A stretch of 27,123 bases of DNA from DASPXK01 sp035637315 (GTDB taxonomy: Bacteria > Chloroflexota > UBA6077 > JACCZL01). Of the stretch, positions 1 through 6,422 are shown one piece after another. Below the pieces are notes generated by a model, which ran no database searches, had not been told where the DNA came from, and worked only from the letters and a program-made list of their open reading frames with translations. Every line of letters starts with the position of its first letter. The stretch's first letter is position 1. The position numbers and the translations under genes were made by a program. The stretch is taken from positions 1-27,123 of the forward strand of contig DASPXK010000231.1 of NCBI GenBank assembly GCA_035637315.1. Direction: 5' to 3'.

Positions 1-351
1 CTCGGCGAGTGGACCGACGTCCAGCGACCGACCGCGATCTATCAAGCCGCTGACGGGCTGGTGTACGTCAGCGAGCTGTGGTGGCGGGTTGGCCAGCACT
101 CGTACCGCCACGGACCGATTGAGCGAGACCAGCCCGGGCGGGTCAGCGTCTTTGACGCCGATGGACGGGTCCTGGCCCGCTGGGGCGGCCCCGAGCGCTG
201 CGCGCCCGGCAACTTCTGCGCACCGCACGGCATCTACGTGGACTCGCGCGGCGACATTTACGTGGGCGAAGTGACCTACACCTTTGCCGGCCGCTCAGGC
301 CTCGTCCCGGCGGACTGCCACACGCTTCAGAAGTTCGTGCGCGTGCGGTAG
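1..351 (+). CDS. NHL-repeat / six-bladed beta-propeller protein, C-terminal fragment
   Basis: The frame is open from base 1 and ends at TAG 349-351, so only the last 116 residues are present and the start lies outside the window. The visible part has propeller-type strands: a segment reading GRVSVFDADGRVLARWGG, then a Cys-containing loop, then PHGIYVDSRGDIYVGEV, the typical 'start reading here' strand of NHL-repeat proteins and of the lyase domain of peptidyl-glycine alpha-amidating enzymes. The last residues (TLQKFVRVR) are a common ending of this bacterial family. NHL propellers are usually exported or cytoplasmic scaffolds that bind proteins or ligands; no enzyme activity can be assigned from this fragment. 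A large palindromic repeat begins 11 bases after the stop codon. Confidence 0.8.
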   Translation, partial: LGEWTDVQRPTAIYQAADGLVYVSELWWRVGQHSYRHGPIERDQPGRVSVFDADGRVLARWGGPERCAPGNFCAPHGIYVDSRGDIYVGEVTYTFAGRSGLVPADCHTLQKFVRVR

Positions 352-361
352 AAAGCGGAGT

Positions 362-419
362 CGTAGCGCGGGGGCTTGTCCCCCGCTTCATCGGGCGGGG
401 GACAAGCCCCCGCGCTACG
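362..419. repeat. 25-bp perfect inverted repeat (repeat type A)
   Basis: Bases 362-386 and 395-419 are exact reverse complements, separated by 8 bases (387-394). Each arm itself contains a smaller palindrome (GCGGGGGCTTGTCCCCCGC), so the element can fold as one long hairpin or two short ones. It fills the space between the NHL gene and the HAM1-like gene and covers the only ordinary start codon of the latter (TTG 376). There is no T-run, so it is not a classical terminator. It looks like a dispersed intergenic palindrome. Confidence 0.9.
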
Positions 420-1056
420 GGGCCAGATTTCAAAACCGTCGACCTGCGAACGAAGTATCCTCCTGGCCACCCGAAATCCGGCCAAGGAGGCCAAGCTCCG
501 CTGGCTTTTGAATGGTTTGAGCTTCGCTTTTGCGACCCCGCGCGAGTATCCGAGTGTCGCCGAGCCGGAGGAGGATGGAACGACTCATCGACACGTCGCC
601 GCTAAGAAGGCGCTGTTCTGGTCGGAGCGGGCAAGCGGCCTGGCGATCGCCAGCGACGGCGGGGCCCGCGTTCCCGCCCTGGGCGTCGCCTGGGACAGCC
701 TGCTGACGCGTCGCGCGGCGGGGATCGACGTCGAGGACCGCGATCGGGCGGATCATTTGCTTGGATTGACGCGGGGACTCAAGGGCGCGCAACGCAGCGT
801 GGTTTGGGTCGAGGGCCTCGCCCTGGCGCGGGGTGGAGAGCTACTGGCCAGCTGGGAGGTCGAAGGGGCGCTCGGGCGGCTGGTGGAGCGGTACGATCCA
901 GCCCTCATTCGCGGCGGCTTCTGGATGGGCGGCCTGCTCTATCTGCCCCGCTTCGGGAAGGTGTATGCGCAGCTCGACCCCAGCGAGCTGGAGCGAGCAG
1001 ATATCTGCTGGAACGAGCTTCGGCGGCGCGTACGAGCGTATTTCAAGGCAGCCTAA
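376..1056 (+). CDS. HAM1/RdgB-like non-canonical purine NTP pyrophosphatase
   Basis: Members of this family hydrolyse dITP, XTP and related deaminated nucleotides to monophosphates, keeping them out of DNA and RNA. The family N-terminal signature ILLATRNPAKEAKLRWLL begins at base 457, and the acidic substrate loop appears as IASDGGARVPALG. The usual C-terminal SHR motif is not seen, so this is a divergent member. The start is a problem: upstream of the signature the frame has only TTG 376, inside an inverted repeat, and an ATT at 427. The first 20 or so residues are therefore probably repeat-encoded or not translated. The 3' end overlaps the oppositely oriented mutY by 14 bases. I am sure of the family and unsure of the exact substrate and start. 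Confidence 0.82.
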   Translation: MSPASSGGGQAPALRGQISKPSTCERSILLATRNPAKEAKLRWLLNGLSFAFATPREYPSVAEPEEDGTTHRHVAAKKALFWSERASGLAIASDGGARVPALGVAWDSLLTRRAAGIDVEDRDRADHLLGLTRGLKGAQRSVVWVEGLALARGGELLASWEVEGALGRLVERYDPALIRGGFWMGGLLYLPRFGKVYAQLDPSELERADICWNELRRRVRAYFKAA

Positions 1057-1984
1057 CCCGCCCGCGTGATTCAACCACCAGCCTGTCTCGGCGTAGCCCT
1101 TCGACTAGCTCCACCAGCCACGGACCGTGCTCCGGCCCGAAGTCGGGCCGAAGGCTGCCCCCAAGCTCATCCAGCGAGACGCTCTCGGCGGGTCCCAGAG
1201 CTCGAAGCCGGTCCACGATCCGGCCGCGAAAATAGCGCCTCGTCTGCTCGAAACGCGGGGAATCGCCGTATCGGGCGCGTCGCTCGGCCATTCGCGCGGC
1301 ACCACTAGCGAGCAGCGAGCGGGCCGAGCACTGGACCGCCAGAGGACAGGCTATGCAGGCGGGCGCCCTGGCCGTACAGATTGTCGCCCCCAGGTCCATC
1401 AACGCCTGATTCCATTCATAGGCCCGTCCAGGCGGGAGGAGGCGCGCCGCGAAAGCCTCGAGCGATGGGCGGCTTTGCGGCGGGTCACCGAGCAGGTCGG
1501 CGAAGAGGCGGCTAACTACGCGCCGAACGTTCGTCTCGACGACGGCGACGGCCTGCTCGAAAGCGAAGCAGGCCACGGCGCTAGCGGTGTACTTGCCGAG
1601 GCCGTCCAGCTCGTACAGCTCCTCGACCTGGTCTGGAAGGCGGCCGCCGAAGCGCTGGACGACGGTCCTGGCGATGGCGTGCAGGCGGACAGCGCGGCGG
1701 TTGTAGCCAAGTGGCGCCCAGCACCGAATGACGTCACCGAGCGGGGCGGCGGCGAGGTCGGCGAGGGTCGGATAGGCGGCCAGGAACTCCGTGTACTTGG
1801 GCCGGACCCGGTCGACCTGCGTCTGCTGGAGCATGATCTCCGAGACGAGGACCGCGTACGGGTCGCGAGTTCGTCGCCACGGCAGGTCACGGCCGCCTTG
1901 TCTGAACCAGCTCAGCAGGGCGTCATGAACGCTCGCCAGGCGAGCCGAGTCGGGCCACACGGCGCTGCCAGACCGGCTGGTCAT
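1043..1984 (-). CDS. mutY: A/G-specific adenine glycosylase MutY
   Basis: MutY removes adenine mispaired with 8-oxoguanine. The 313-residue product has the expected order: SEIMLQQTQV with catalytic Glu49, the helix-hairpin-helix LDGLGKYTASA at about 126-136, and a [4Fe-4S] loop with Cys203, Cys210, Cys213 and Cys219 in C-x6-C-x2-C-x5-C spacing. The glycosylase Asp position, normally D-G/T-N-V, reads E150-T-N-V. After the cluster come only about 95 residues, resembling a short winged-helix segment rather than the NUDIX-like domain of E. coli MutY that recognises 8-oxoG. The start codon overlaps the mazG stop (ATGA, 1981-1984), so the two are cotranscribed and translationally coupled. EndoIII-like activity cannot be excluded, but MLQQTQV favours MutY. 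Confidence 0.93.
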   Translation of the reverse strand: MTSRSGSAVWPDSARLASVHDALLSWFRQGGRDLPWRRTRDPYAVLVSEIMLQQTQVDRVRPKYTEFLAAYPTLADLAAAPLGDVIRCWAPLGYNRRAVRLHAIARTVVQRFGGRLPDQVEELYELDGLGKYTASAVACFAFEQAVAVVETNVRRVVSRLFADLLGDPPQSRPSLEAFAARLLPPGRAYEWNQALMDLGATICTARAPACIACPLAVQCSARSLLASGAARMAERRARYGDSPRFEQTRRYFRGRIVDRLRALGPAESVSLDELGGSLRPDFGPEHGPWLVELVEGLRRDRLVVESRGRVRLP

Positions 1985-3093
1985 ACTGACTCGAGCGATT
2001 TGGCCTCGTTCCAGAGCGCTGACAGCTGGTCGATCGGGACATCGCCAAGGTTGACTCCGCGCTCCCTAACGCGCTCCTCGACGTATCGAAAGCGACTGGC
2101 AACTCGCCGATTCGTGCCGCGGAGTGACTCTTCGGCGTCTGTCTCCAGGTCTAGCCCGAGCCGACTCAGAATGAACAACACGTCGCCCAGCTCGGCCGAT
2201 GCCGTCTCGGGCGAGGAGGCGCTGCGCAGCTCGGCCAGCTCCTCATCCAGCTTGTCGTCGACGCCGGCTCGGTCGGGCCAGTCGAAGCCGACTCGCTTCA
2301 GGCGACGCTGTATTTCCTGGGCGGCTGCCAGAGCTGGCAGGCTGCGCGGCAGGCCATCCAGGGTCGAGGTCCGCTCGCTCTTCTCGGCGCCTTTCAAGTG
2401 CTCCCAGTTGCGCGCGACTTCGGCCGCGCTCGCGACTTCCAGGTCACCGAACACGTGCGGATGGCGTCGAACAAGCTTGCCGCTCAGCCGCTCGACGACG
2501 TCGTTCAAGGTGAACTTGCCGGCCTCCTCGGCCAGCTCGGCCTGGATCAGGATCTGGAAGAGCAGGTCGCCCAGCTCCTCGGCCAGCTCGGCCGGCCCAT
2601 CGTGGCGGATCGCGTCGGCGACTTCGTACGCCTCCTCGAGCACGTAGCGGACCAGCGACTCGTGGGTCTGCTCGCGGTCCCAGGGGCAGCCGCCCGGCGC
2701 TCGCAGGCGGTGGACCAGGTAGCGCAGGCCGCTCAGGCTGCGCTCGGCCAGCCCAGGCGCGAGTGCGGGAACGAAGACCGCCTCGACGTCCGGGGCTGGT
2801 ACCGAGAGCTCCGCGAGCGTCGCACGCTTGGCCGGTCCACCCGACTTGAGCAGCCACAGCGGCTGGCTCGTGGGCAGGGCGCGCCGCAGCGCACCGGTCG
2901 CCTCTTCGAACGACGCCTGGCCGTCGAGCCCGACCAGCAGGGTCGGAACCATCGGGTTCGGCTCGAAAGGCCGCTCGCACGACATGAGCTGCAGCCCATC
3001 GCCCGGTCGCTCGGAGGGGTCCAGAGAGGCAAGCAGGGTGGGCAGGCGGGACAGCACGTCGGCGAGCATGGCGAGGCCCATTATGCAGCACAT
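1981..3093 (-). CDS. mazG: Nucleoside triphosphate pyrophosphohydrolase MazG
   Basis: MazG hydrolyses NTPs and dNTPs to monophosphates and pyrophosphate. Two MazG units are visible. The first begins at GGCPWDREQTHESL (about 134-147) and carries the metal ligands of the EExxE...ExxD motif: Glu153, Glu154, Glu157, Glu173 and Asp176. The second follows RVGFDWPD and contains DEELAEL and AELGDVLF. Residues 1-120 are not MazG; they resemble the end of the tetrapyrrole-methylase domain that is fused to MazG in YabN-type proteins, but are far too short to be a working methylase. Three Met codons (3093, 3081, 3069) could start translation; none has a clear ribosome-binding site. First gene of the mazG-mutY pair. 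Confidence 0.92.
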   Translation of the reverse strand: MCCIMGLAMLADVLSRLPTLLASLDPSERPGDGLQLMSCERPFEPNPMVPTLLVGLDGQASFEEATGALRRALPTSQPLWLLKSGGPAKRATLAELSVPAPDVEAVFVPALAPGLAERSLSGLRYLVHRLRAPGGCPWDREQTHESLVRYVLEEAYEVADAIRHDGPAELAEELGDLLFQILIQAELAEEAGKFTLNDVVERLSGKLVRRHPHVFGDLEVASAAEVARNWEHLKGAEKSERTSTLDGLPRSLPALAAAQEIQRRLKRVGFDWPDRAGVDDKLDEELAELRSASSPETASAELGDVLFILSRLGLDLETDAEESLRGTNRRVASRFRYVEERVRERGVNLGDVPIDQLSALWNEAKSLESV

Positions 3094-3445
3094 CGGGCCG
3101 CATTTGGGCGGGGCCTCCCCCGCCGTCTGTGCCTATTGTTCTTCTCCTTCGCTTCGGTCATTGCGGCTGCTAGCAAGGTGCACGACATGGGCTGGCAAGG
3201 CCCACCATTGATCGACCCGTCAGGCAAGGGACCTTACGGGTCGCCGTACCCGCGTTACGGGTGGGCAGTGGCGGTGAGGACTCATTAGCGCAAACGGGGG
3301 ACTGAGGCCCCAAGCTTTCCGTGGGCGCTCATTTCCGCTCCAGTTCCTCGTTTAGACCCAGCTCTCGGAGGGCAGTACAGCCTCTGTCACCCTGGTTTCG
3401 GTCACGCTCTCCTTGGCGGATAGCTTGAAGCAGATGCTACGCATC
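3094..3445. other. Intergenic region upstream of mazG
   Basis: About 350 bases with no supportable gene. It holds a 7-bp GC stem-loop at 3107-3124 (GGCGGGG, 4-base loop, CCCCGCC) in the presumed mazG leader, and small nested inverted repeats built on ACGGGT/ACCCG around 3235-3260. The base composition is lower in G+C than the flanking genes. No tRNA-like fold or strong promoter was recognised on either strand. Confidence 0.5.
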
Positions 3446-3489
3446 CTAGCGCTCGGGGAGCCGGATCCGGATTCGCTCCGGGGCGGCTG

Positions 3490-3798
3490 TCACGATCGCG
3501 CCGTTCGCCAGTTCCGCCCGTAGAGGGCTAGCACTCGTTCGCAAAGCCGCGCCTCCTCCGACACGGGAGTCAGGACGAGGCGCACGATCCCGGAGTGACG
3601 CAGGCCGTGACGGACGGCCAACTCGCCGAAATCCTTGTCGAGCGTCACGAGGACGCGGCCCTCGCGGTGCGCGGCCTCCAGAATCGCTCGATCAGCCGGG
3701 TCGCGAGGCCACTCACCGGCCCAGGCGACGTCGTGACCCGAGGCGCGGAGCGCCGCCACCGTCCGCGGCCAGATCGACGAGTCAAGGAGGAGCCTCAC
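3490..3798 (-). CDS. DUF5615 PIN-like toxin, C-terminal frameshift
   Basis: The protein begins MRLLLDSSIWPRTVAALRASG and contains GHDVAWAGEWPRDPADRAIL and RVLVTLDKDFGELA, the conserved acidic motifs of the DUF5615 (Mut7-C/PIN-like) family, predicted ribonuclease toxins. It ends as LYGRNWRTARS, which is not the family ending. In the next frame the same DNA reads ELANGAIVTAAPERIRIRLP and stops at 3446-3448; that is the usual C-terminus. Adding one G to the run at 3514-3515 joins the two. So the gene is either truncated by a natural deletion or contains a sequencing or assembly error, and the full locus would be 3446-3798. Its start overlaps the stop of the DUF433 gene (ATGA), the normal antitoxin-first order. 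Confidence 0.85.
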   Translation of the reverse strand: MRLLLDSSIWPRTVAALRASGHDVAWAGEWPRDPADRAILEAAHREGRVLVTLDKDFGELAVRHGLRHSGIVRLVLTPVSEEARLCERVLALYGRNWRTARS

Positions 3799-4055
3799 GC
3801 CGGCTTGTCGATGAGGATCGGCTGGAACCGTTCATTCGCCACAACACTGTACGCATAGGCCAGACACGCGAGGATGTCCTCGCGCTCCAGCCACGGATGC
3901 CCTTCGAGCAGGGTCTCCGGCGTGTCGCCGACCGCGAGCTGACCGAGGACGTGCTCCACGGCTAGGCGCCGGCCGCGGATGATCGGCTTGCCGCCGTAGA
4001 TATCGGGGTTGTAGGTGATCCGCCTCAGTAGTGTATCCGGGTCGTGGTAGGTCAC
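3795..4055 (-). CDS. DUF433 antitoxin-like protein
   Basis: An 86-residue protein whose core, RRITYNPDIYGGKPIIRGRR followed by LAVEHVLGQLAVGDTPETLL, is the DUF433 helix-turn-helix domain. DUF433 genes are commonly paired with DUF5615 genes and are inferred antitoxins and probable autorepressors. I place the start at GTG 4055 because AAGGAGGG lies 8 bases upstream and the family homology begins there; the frame is open further upstream (to 4181), but that extension is low-complexity and not family-like. It ends inside the start codon of the toxin gene. Confidence 0.87.
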   Translation of the reverse strand: MTYHDPDTLLRRITYNPDIYGGKPIIRGRRLAVEHVLGQLAVGDTPETLLEGHPWLEREDILACLAYAYSVVANERFQPILIDKPA

Positions 4056-4281
4056 AGTGGGAGCCCTCCTTACGGAATTAGAACCCAGGCCCCTTCTTGC
4101 GTGCCAGGATACCGTCCACCCAGCGCCTCTCCTCCGGGCCGGCCCGGCAGGGGGCCGAGACCGATTGGCCCAGCCGCCCAAGGCAGCATCGCTGCCGACC
4201 CCGGCTCGACGAGACCCAAAGGACCTCGGTCACCTTCGAGGGGCCGGGCCCGCGTCAGGCGCGTCTCCCGGGCAACTCGTA
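4056..4281. other. Intergenic region between the toxin-antitoxin pair and the small unknown gene
   Basis: 226 bases without a supportable gene. It contains a perfect 14-bp palindrome (CCGGGCCGGCCCGG, 4134-4147) and other GC-rich self-complementary stretches. The palindrome could be an operator for the DUF433 protein or simply part of a terminator for the gene ending at 4282; the sequence does not decide. Confidence 0.4.
4077..4082 (-). promoter_or_regulatory. Possible -10 box for the DUF433/DUF5615 pair
   Basis: On the minus strand TCTAAT (5 of 6 matches to TATAAT) lies 21 bases upstream of the GTG start, with AAGGAGGG between them. No good -35 hexamer is seen, so this is tentative. Confidence 0.35.
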
Positions 4282-4470
4282 CTACTCGCCGAAGAACTCG
4301 TGGTACAGCCAGGCGAGAATCCGGATCTCGGCGCTCAGGACCTCGTCTCGCATCAGGTTGACCTTGAAGCCCTCACGGTCTGGGCCGGCCGGAAACTTCA
4401 GGATGTCGCGCTCGTAGTTGAAGTGCTCCATGTCCAGGCCATACTTCGACGAGAGCTCCCCCGTGGCCAC
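4282..4470 (-). CDS. Small conserved-looking protein of unknown function
   Basis: From the GTG at 4470 the product is 62 residues, containing GLDMEHFNYERDILKF and EVLSAEIRILAWLYHEFFGE, acidic and amphipathic, with no cysteines and no membrane segment. I do not recognise the family. The frame is open upstream to 4749, but most of that overlaps fmdB antisense-free on the same strand and reads as an out-of-frame shadow. The sequence just before the GTG (FDEASKHTL) looks protein-like, and a different frame just upstream reads TKLNFL. A one-base deletion at about 4497-4502 would join them as KLNFFDEASKHTL, so the true gene may be longer and frameshifted. It follows fmdB on the same strand and may share its promoter. 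Confidence 0.5.
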   Translation of the reverse strand: MATGELSSKYGLDMEHFNYERDILKFPAGPDREGFKVNLMRDEVLSAEIRILAWLYHEFFGE

Positions 4471-4562
4471 AAGCGTGTGCTTACTGGCCTCGTCGAAGGA
4501 AGTTGAGCTTGGTGCAGGGTTTCGCGTCCAGCGTAGCTGGGCGGTCCTTAGCTTGGCCGGCT

Positions 4563-4778
4563 CTAACCGGCGCAGGCGCAGCTGCCACCCGCGCCGCAGC
4601 AGCCGCCCGGCGATGCGGTGACGGTCCGCTCGGTGCCCAGAGCGGCGAAGGTGGAAAACTGCTTGTCGGCCTGCGCGCCGCATTGCGGACACTCCGTCGG
4701 GCTGCCGTTGCTGGACATCGGGACGAGCCTCTCGAACGTGTCGGCACACTCGACGCAGCGATATTCGTAGACGGGCAT
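4563..4778 (-). CDS. FmdB-family zinc-ribbon protein
   Basis: A 71-residue protein beginning MPVYEYRCVEC, the hallmark of FmdB/putative regulatory zinc ribbons. The ribbon ligands are Cys8/Cys11 and Cys30/Cys33. The last 12 residues (GGCCGAGGSCACAG region) add four more Cys (60, 61, 67, 69) in a Gly/Ala/Ser tail, a frequent but unexplained feature of this family. FmdB was named from a formamidase/acetamidase locus; a molecular function has not been settled and none is visible here. The ATG at 4778 has GAGGG 5 bases upstream and a plausible promoter at 4807-4835. It is divergent from tldD, with 112 bases between the two starts. Confidence 0.9.
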   Translation of the reverse strand: MPVYEYRCVECADTFERLVPMSSNGSPTECPQCGAQADKQFSTFAALGTERTVTASPGGCCGAGGSCACAG

Positions 4779-4806
4779 GCGTGCCCTCGCACAGGTCGGA
4801 TGCTCG

Positions 4807-4835
4807 ATTTTAGGCTTACGCGCGCTTCCGAGCAA
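4807..4835 (-). promoter_or_regulatory. Sigma70-type promoter for fmdB
   Basis: On the minus strand, TTGCTC (4830-4835) and TAAAAT (4807-4812) are separated by exactly 17 bases. The -10 matches consensus at 5 of 6 and the -35 at 3 of 6. The predicted transcript would start near 4800, about 22 bases before the fmdB ATG. Confidence 0.5.
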
Positions 4836-4876
4836 GGCCTGGCCCGGAGGTCGGCAATTCGTGGGCGGACCGAATG

Positions 4877-4882
4877 TATAGT
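4877..4882 (+). promoter_or_regulatory. -10 box for tldD, suggesting a leaderless transcript
   Basis: TATAGT (5 of 6) ends only 8 bases before the tldD ATG at 4891. A transcript beginning about 7 bases after the box would start at or next to the ATG. No Shine-Dalgarno sequence lies between, which fits leaderless translation. No convincing -35 is seen. Confidence 0.45.
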
Positions 4883-4890
4883 TCGGCCGG

Positions 4891-6327
4891 ATGAAGGATC
4901 TAACCGACCGGGCGCTCGATGCCGCCACAGCCGCTGGCGCCAGCTATGCGGACATCCGAATCGAGCGGCTCGAGCGCCAGGTGATAGTCGTCAAGAACGG
5001 CCGTCCCGATGGGATCAGCGACGGGGAGAGCGCTGGCTTCGGCGTCCGCGCCCTGGTCCACGGAGCGTGGGGGTTTGCCGGCAGCTCGCGGCTCGAGCCA
5101 GCCGAGATCGATCGGGTCGCTCGGCTAGCGGTGGAAGTGGCCCGCGCCAGCGGGCTGGTCAGACGTCAACTCGTCGATCTGGGCGAGCCGGTCAAGTCCA
5201 TCGGCTCCTACCATACGCCGGTCCGACAAGACCCGTTCGCCGTCTCGCTCGACGAGAAGCTGGCCGTCCTGCTGGCCGCGGACTCTGAGATGCGGGCCGT
5301 TCGGGGGGTCCGTGTGGCTGAAGCCTCGTTCGAGTGCCAGCGAATTGGCAAGCTGCTCGCCAGCAGCGAAGGCAGTTTCGTGGAGCAATCGCTGGTCGAA
5401 ACGGGCGGCGGGATCGAGGCGTTGGCGGTGGGCGATGAGGACTCGCAACGCCGTTCGTACCCGAACAGCTTCGGTCGCCAGCACGCGACGGCTGGCTACG
5501 AGCACTTCGCACAGCTGGATCTCGTCGGCCACGGCCGCCAGATGGCCGAGCAAGCGGTCCAGCTGCTGACCGCCAAACCATGCCCCAGCGACGTCACGAC
5601 GATCATCCTGGACCCCAGTCAGACGGCGCTCCAGGTCCACGAGTCGTGTGGCCACGCCATCGAGCTGGACCGCGTGTTCGGCATGGAGGCCAGCTACGCC
5701 GGCACGAGCTTCCTCACGCCCGATAAGCGGGGCAGTTTTCGGTACGGCTCTGACGCTGTCAATGTCGTCGCCGACGCAACCATTCCGACCGCGCTCGGCA
5801 CTTTTGGTTACGACGACGAGGGAGTGCCGGCCCAGCGCACGATCATCGTCGAACGCGGGATCTTCAAAAACTACCTGACTTCGCGCGAGACGGCCACCCG
5901 GCTGGGCGAGGAGAGCAACGGCACGATGCGGGCCGATGGCTGGAGCCGCATCCCCCTGATCCGCATGACCAACGTCAACCTCGAGCCAGGCGAGTGGTCG
6001 TTCGAGGACCTCCTGGCCGACACCAGGCGTGGGATCTACTTCCAGACCAACAAGAGCTGGAGCATCGACGACCGGCGGCTGAACTTCCAGTTTGGGACCG
6101 AGATCGCCTGGGAGATCCGGAACGGCAAACTGGGCGCGATGGTGAAAAACGCCACGTACACAGGGATTACGCCCCGCTTCTGGAGCTCGTGTGACGCGGT
6201 CTGTCGCGAGTGGACAGTCTGGGGCACGCCGAATTGCGGTAAGGGCCAGCCGTCCCAGGCCGCGCACGTCGGCCACGGGGCCGCTGCCGCCCGCTTCCGC
6301 GACGTCCAGGTCGGAGTCCTGAAATAG
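4891..6327 (+). CDS. tldD: TldD-family metalloprotease subunit
   Basis: TldD and TldE form a heterodimeric zinc protease that digests small unstructured or modified peptides (for example in microcin B17 maturation and CcdA turnover in E. coli). The product is 478 residues. The zinc site is present: HESCGH at His250-Glu251-His255 (HExxxH), and a Cys in GTPNCGKGQPSQAAHVGHG near the C-terminus, the third ligand region. N-terminal residues ADIRIER...VVKNGRPDGIS and GFGVRALVHGAWGFAGSS are the conserved opening of the family. Paired with tldE 95 bases downstream on the same strand. No peptide precursor gene is evident nearby, so the substrate is unknown. The ATG is favoured by the -10 box just upstream. 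Confidence 0.95.
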   Translation: MKDLTDRALDAATAAGASYADIRIERLERQVIVVKNGRPDGISDGESAGFGVRALVHGAWGFAGSSRLEPAEIDRVARLAVEVARASGLVRRQLVDLGEPVKSIGSYHTPVRQDPFAVSLDEKLAVLLAADSEMRAVRGVRVAEASFECQRIGKLLASSEGSFVEQSLVETGGGIEALAVGDEDSQRRSYPNSFGRQHATAGYEHFAQLDLVGHGRQMAEQAVQLLTAKPCPSDVTTIILDPSQTALQVHESCGHAIELDRVFGMEASYAGTSFLTPDKRGSFRYGSDAVNVVADATIPTALGTFGYDDEGVPAQRTIIVERGIFKNYLTSRETATRLGEESNGTMRADGWSRIPLIRMTNVNLEPGEWSFEDLLADTRRGIYFQTNKSWSIDDRRLNFQFGTEIAWEIRNGKLGAMVKNATYTGITPRFWSSCDAVCREWTVWGTPNCGKGQPSQAAHVGHGAAAARFRDVQVGVLK

Positions 6328-6333
6328 CGATGA

Positions 6334-6411
6334 GCAGTCAGCCATCAGCTATCAGCTATAGGCCTTTTCGTTCAGTCGTCAGCCGGCTGCTGACGACTGA
6401 TAGCTGACTGC
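6334..6411. repeat. Nested inverted repeat between tldD and tldE (repeat type B)
   Basis: An inner 11-bp perfect hairpin (CAGTCGTCAGC, 6373-6383, and its complement 6389-6399, 5-base loop) lies within an outer 9-bp pair (GCAGTCAGC, 6334-6342, and 6403-6411). The left side also repeats ATCAGCT in tandem. It starts 7 bases after the tldD stop and ends 11 bases before the tldE ATG, so it occupies nearly the whole junction and would structure the mRNA in front of tldE. Confidence 0.85.
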
Positions 6412-6422
6412 CGACAGCTACG

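Noticed and set aside
1127..2647. 506-codon open frame on the plus strand
   Set aside because: It is antisense to mutY and mazG, both firmly identified. Long antisense frames are expected in GC-rich DNA, and the translation has no recognisable domain.
2444..3103. 219-codon minus-strand frame overlapping mazG
   Set aside because: Out-of-frame with MazG, whose catalytic motifs are in the longer frame.
4056..4100. tRNA T-loop-like sequence (GGTTCTAATTCC on the minus strand)
   Set aside because: The T stem pairs poorly and no acceptor or anticodon stem can be formed with the flanking bases; it more likely includes a -10 box.
5125..6345. 406-codon minus-strand frame
   Set aside because: Antisense shadow of tldD with no protein-like motifs.
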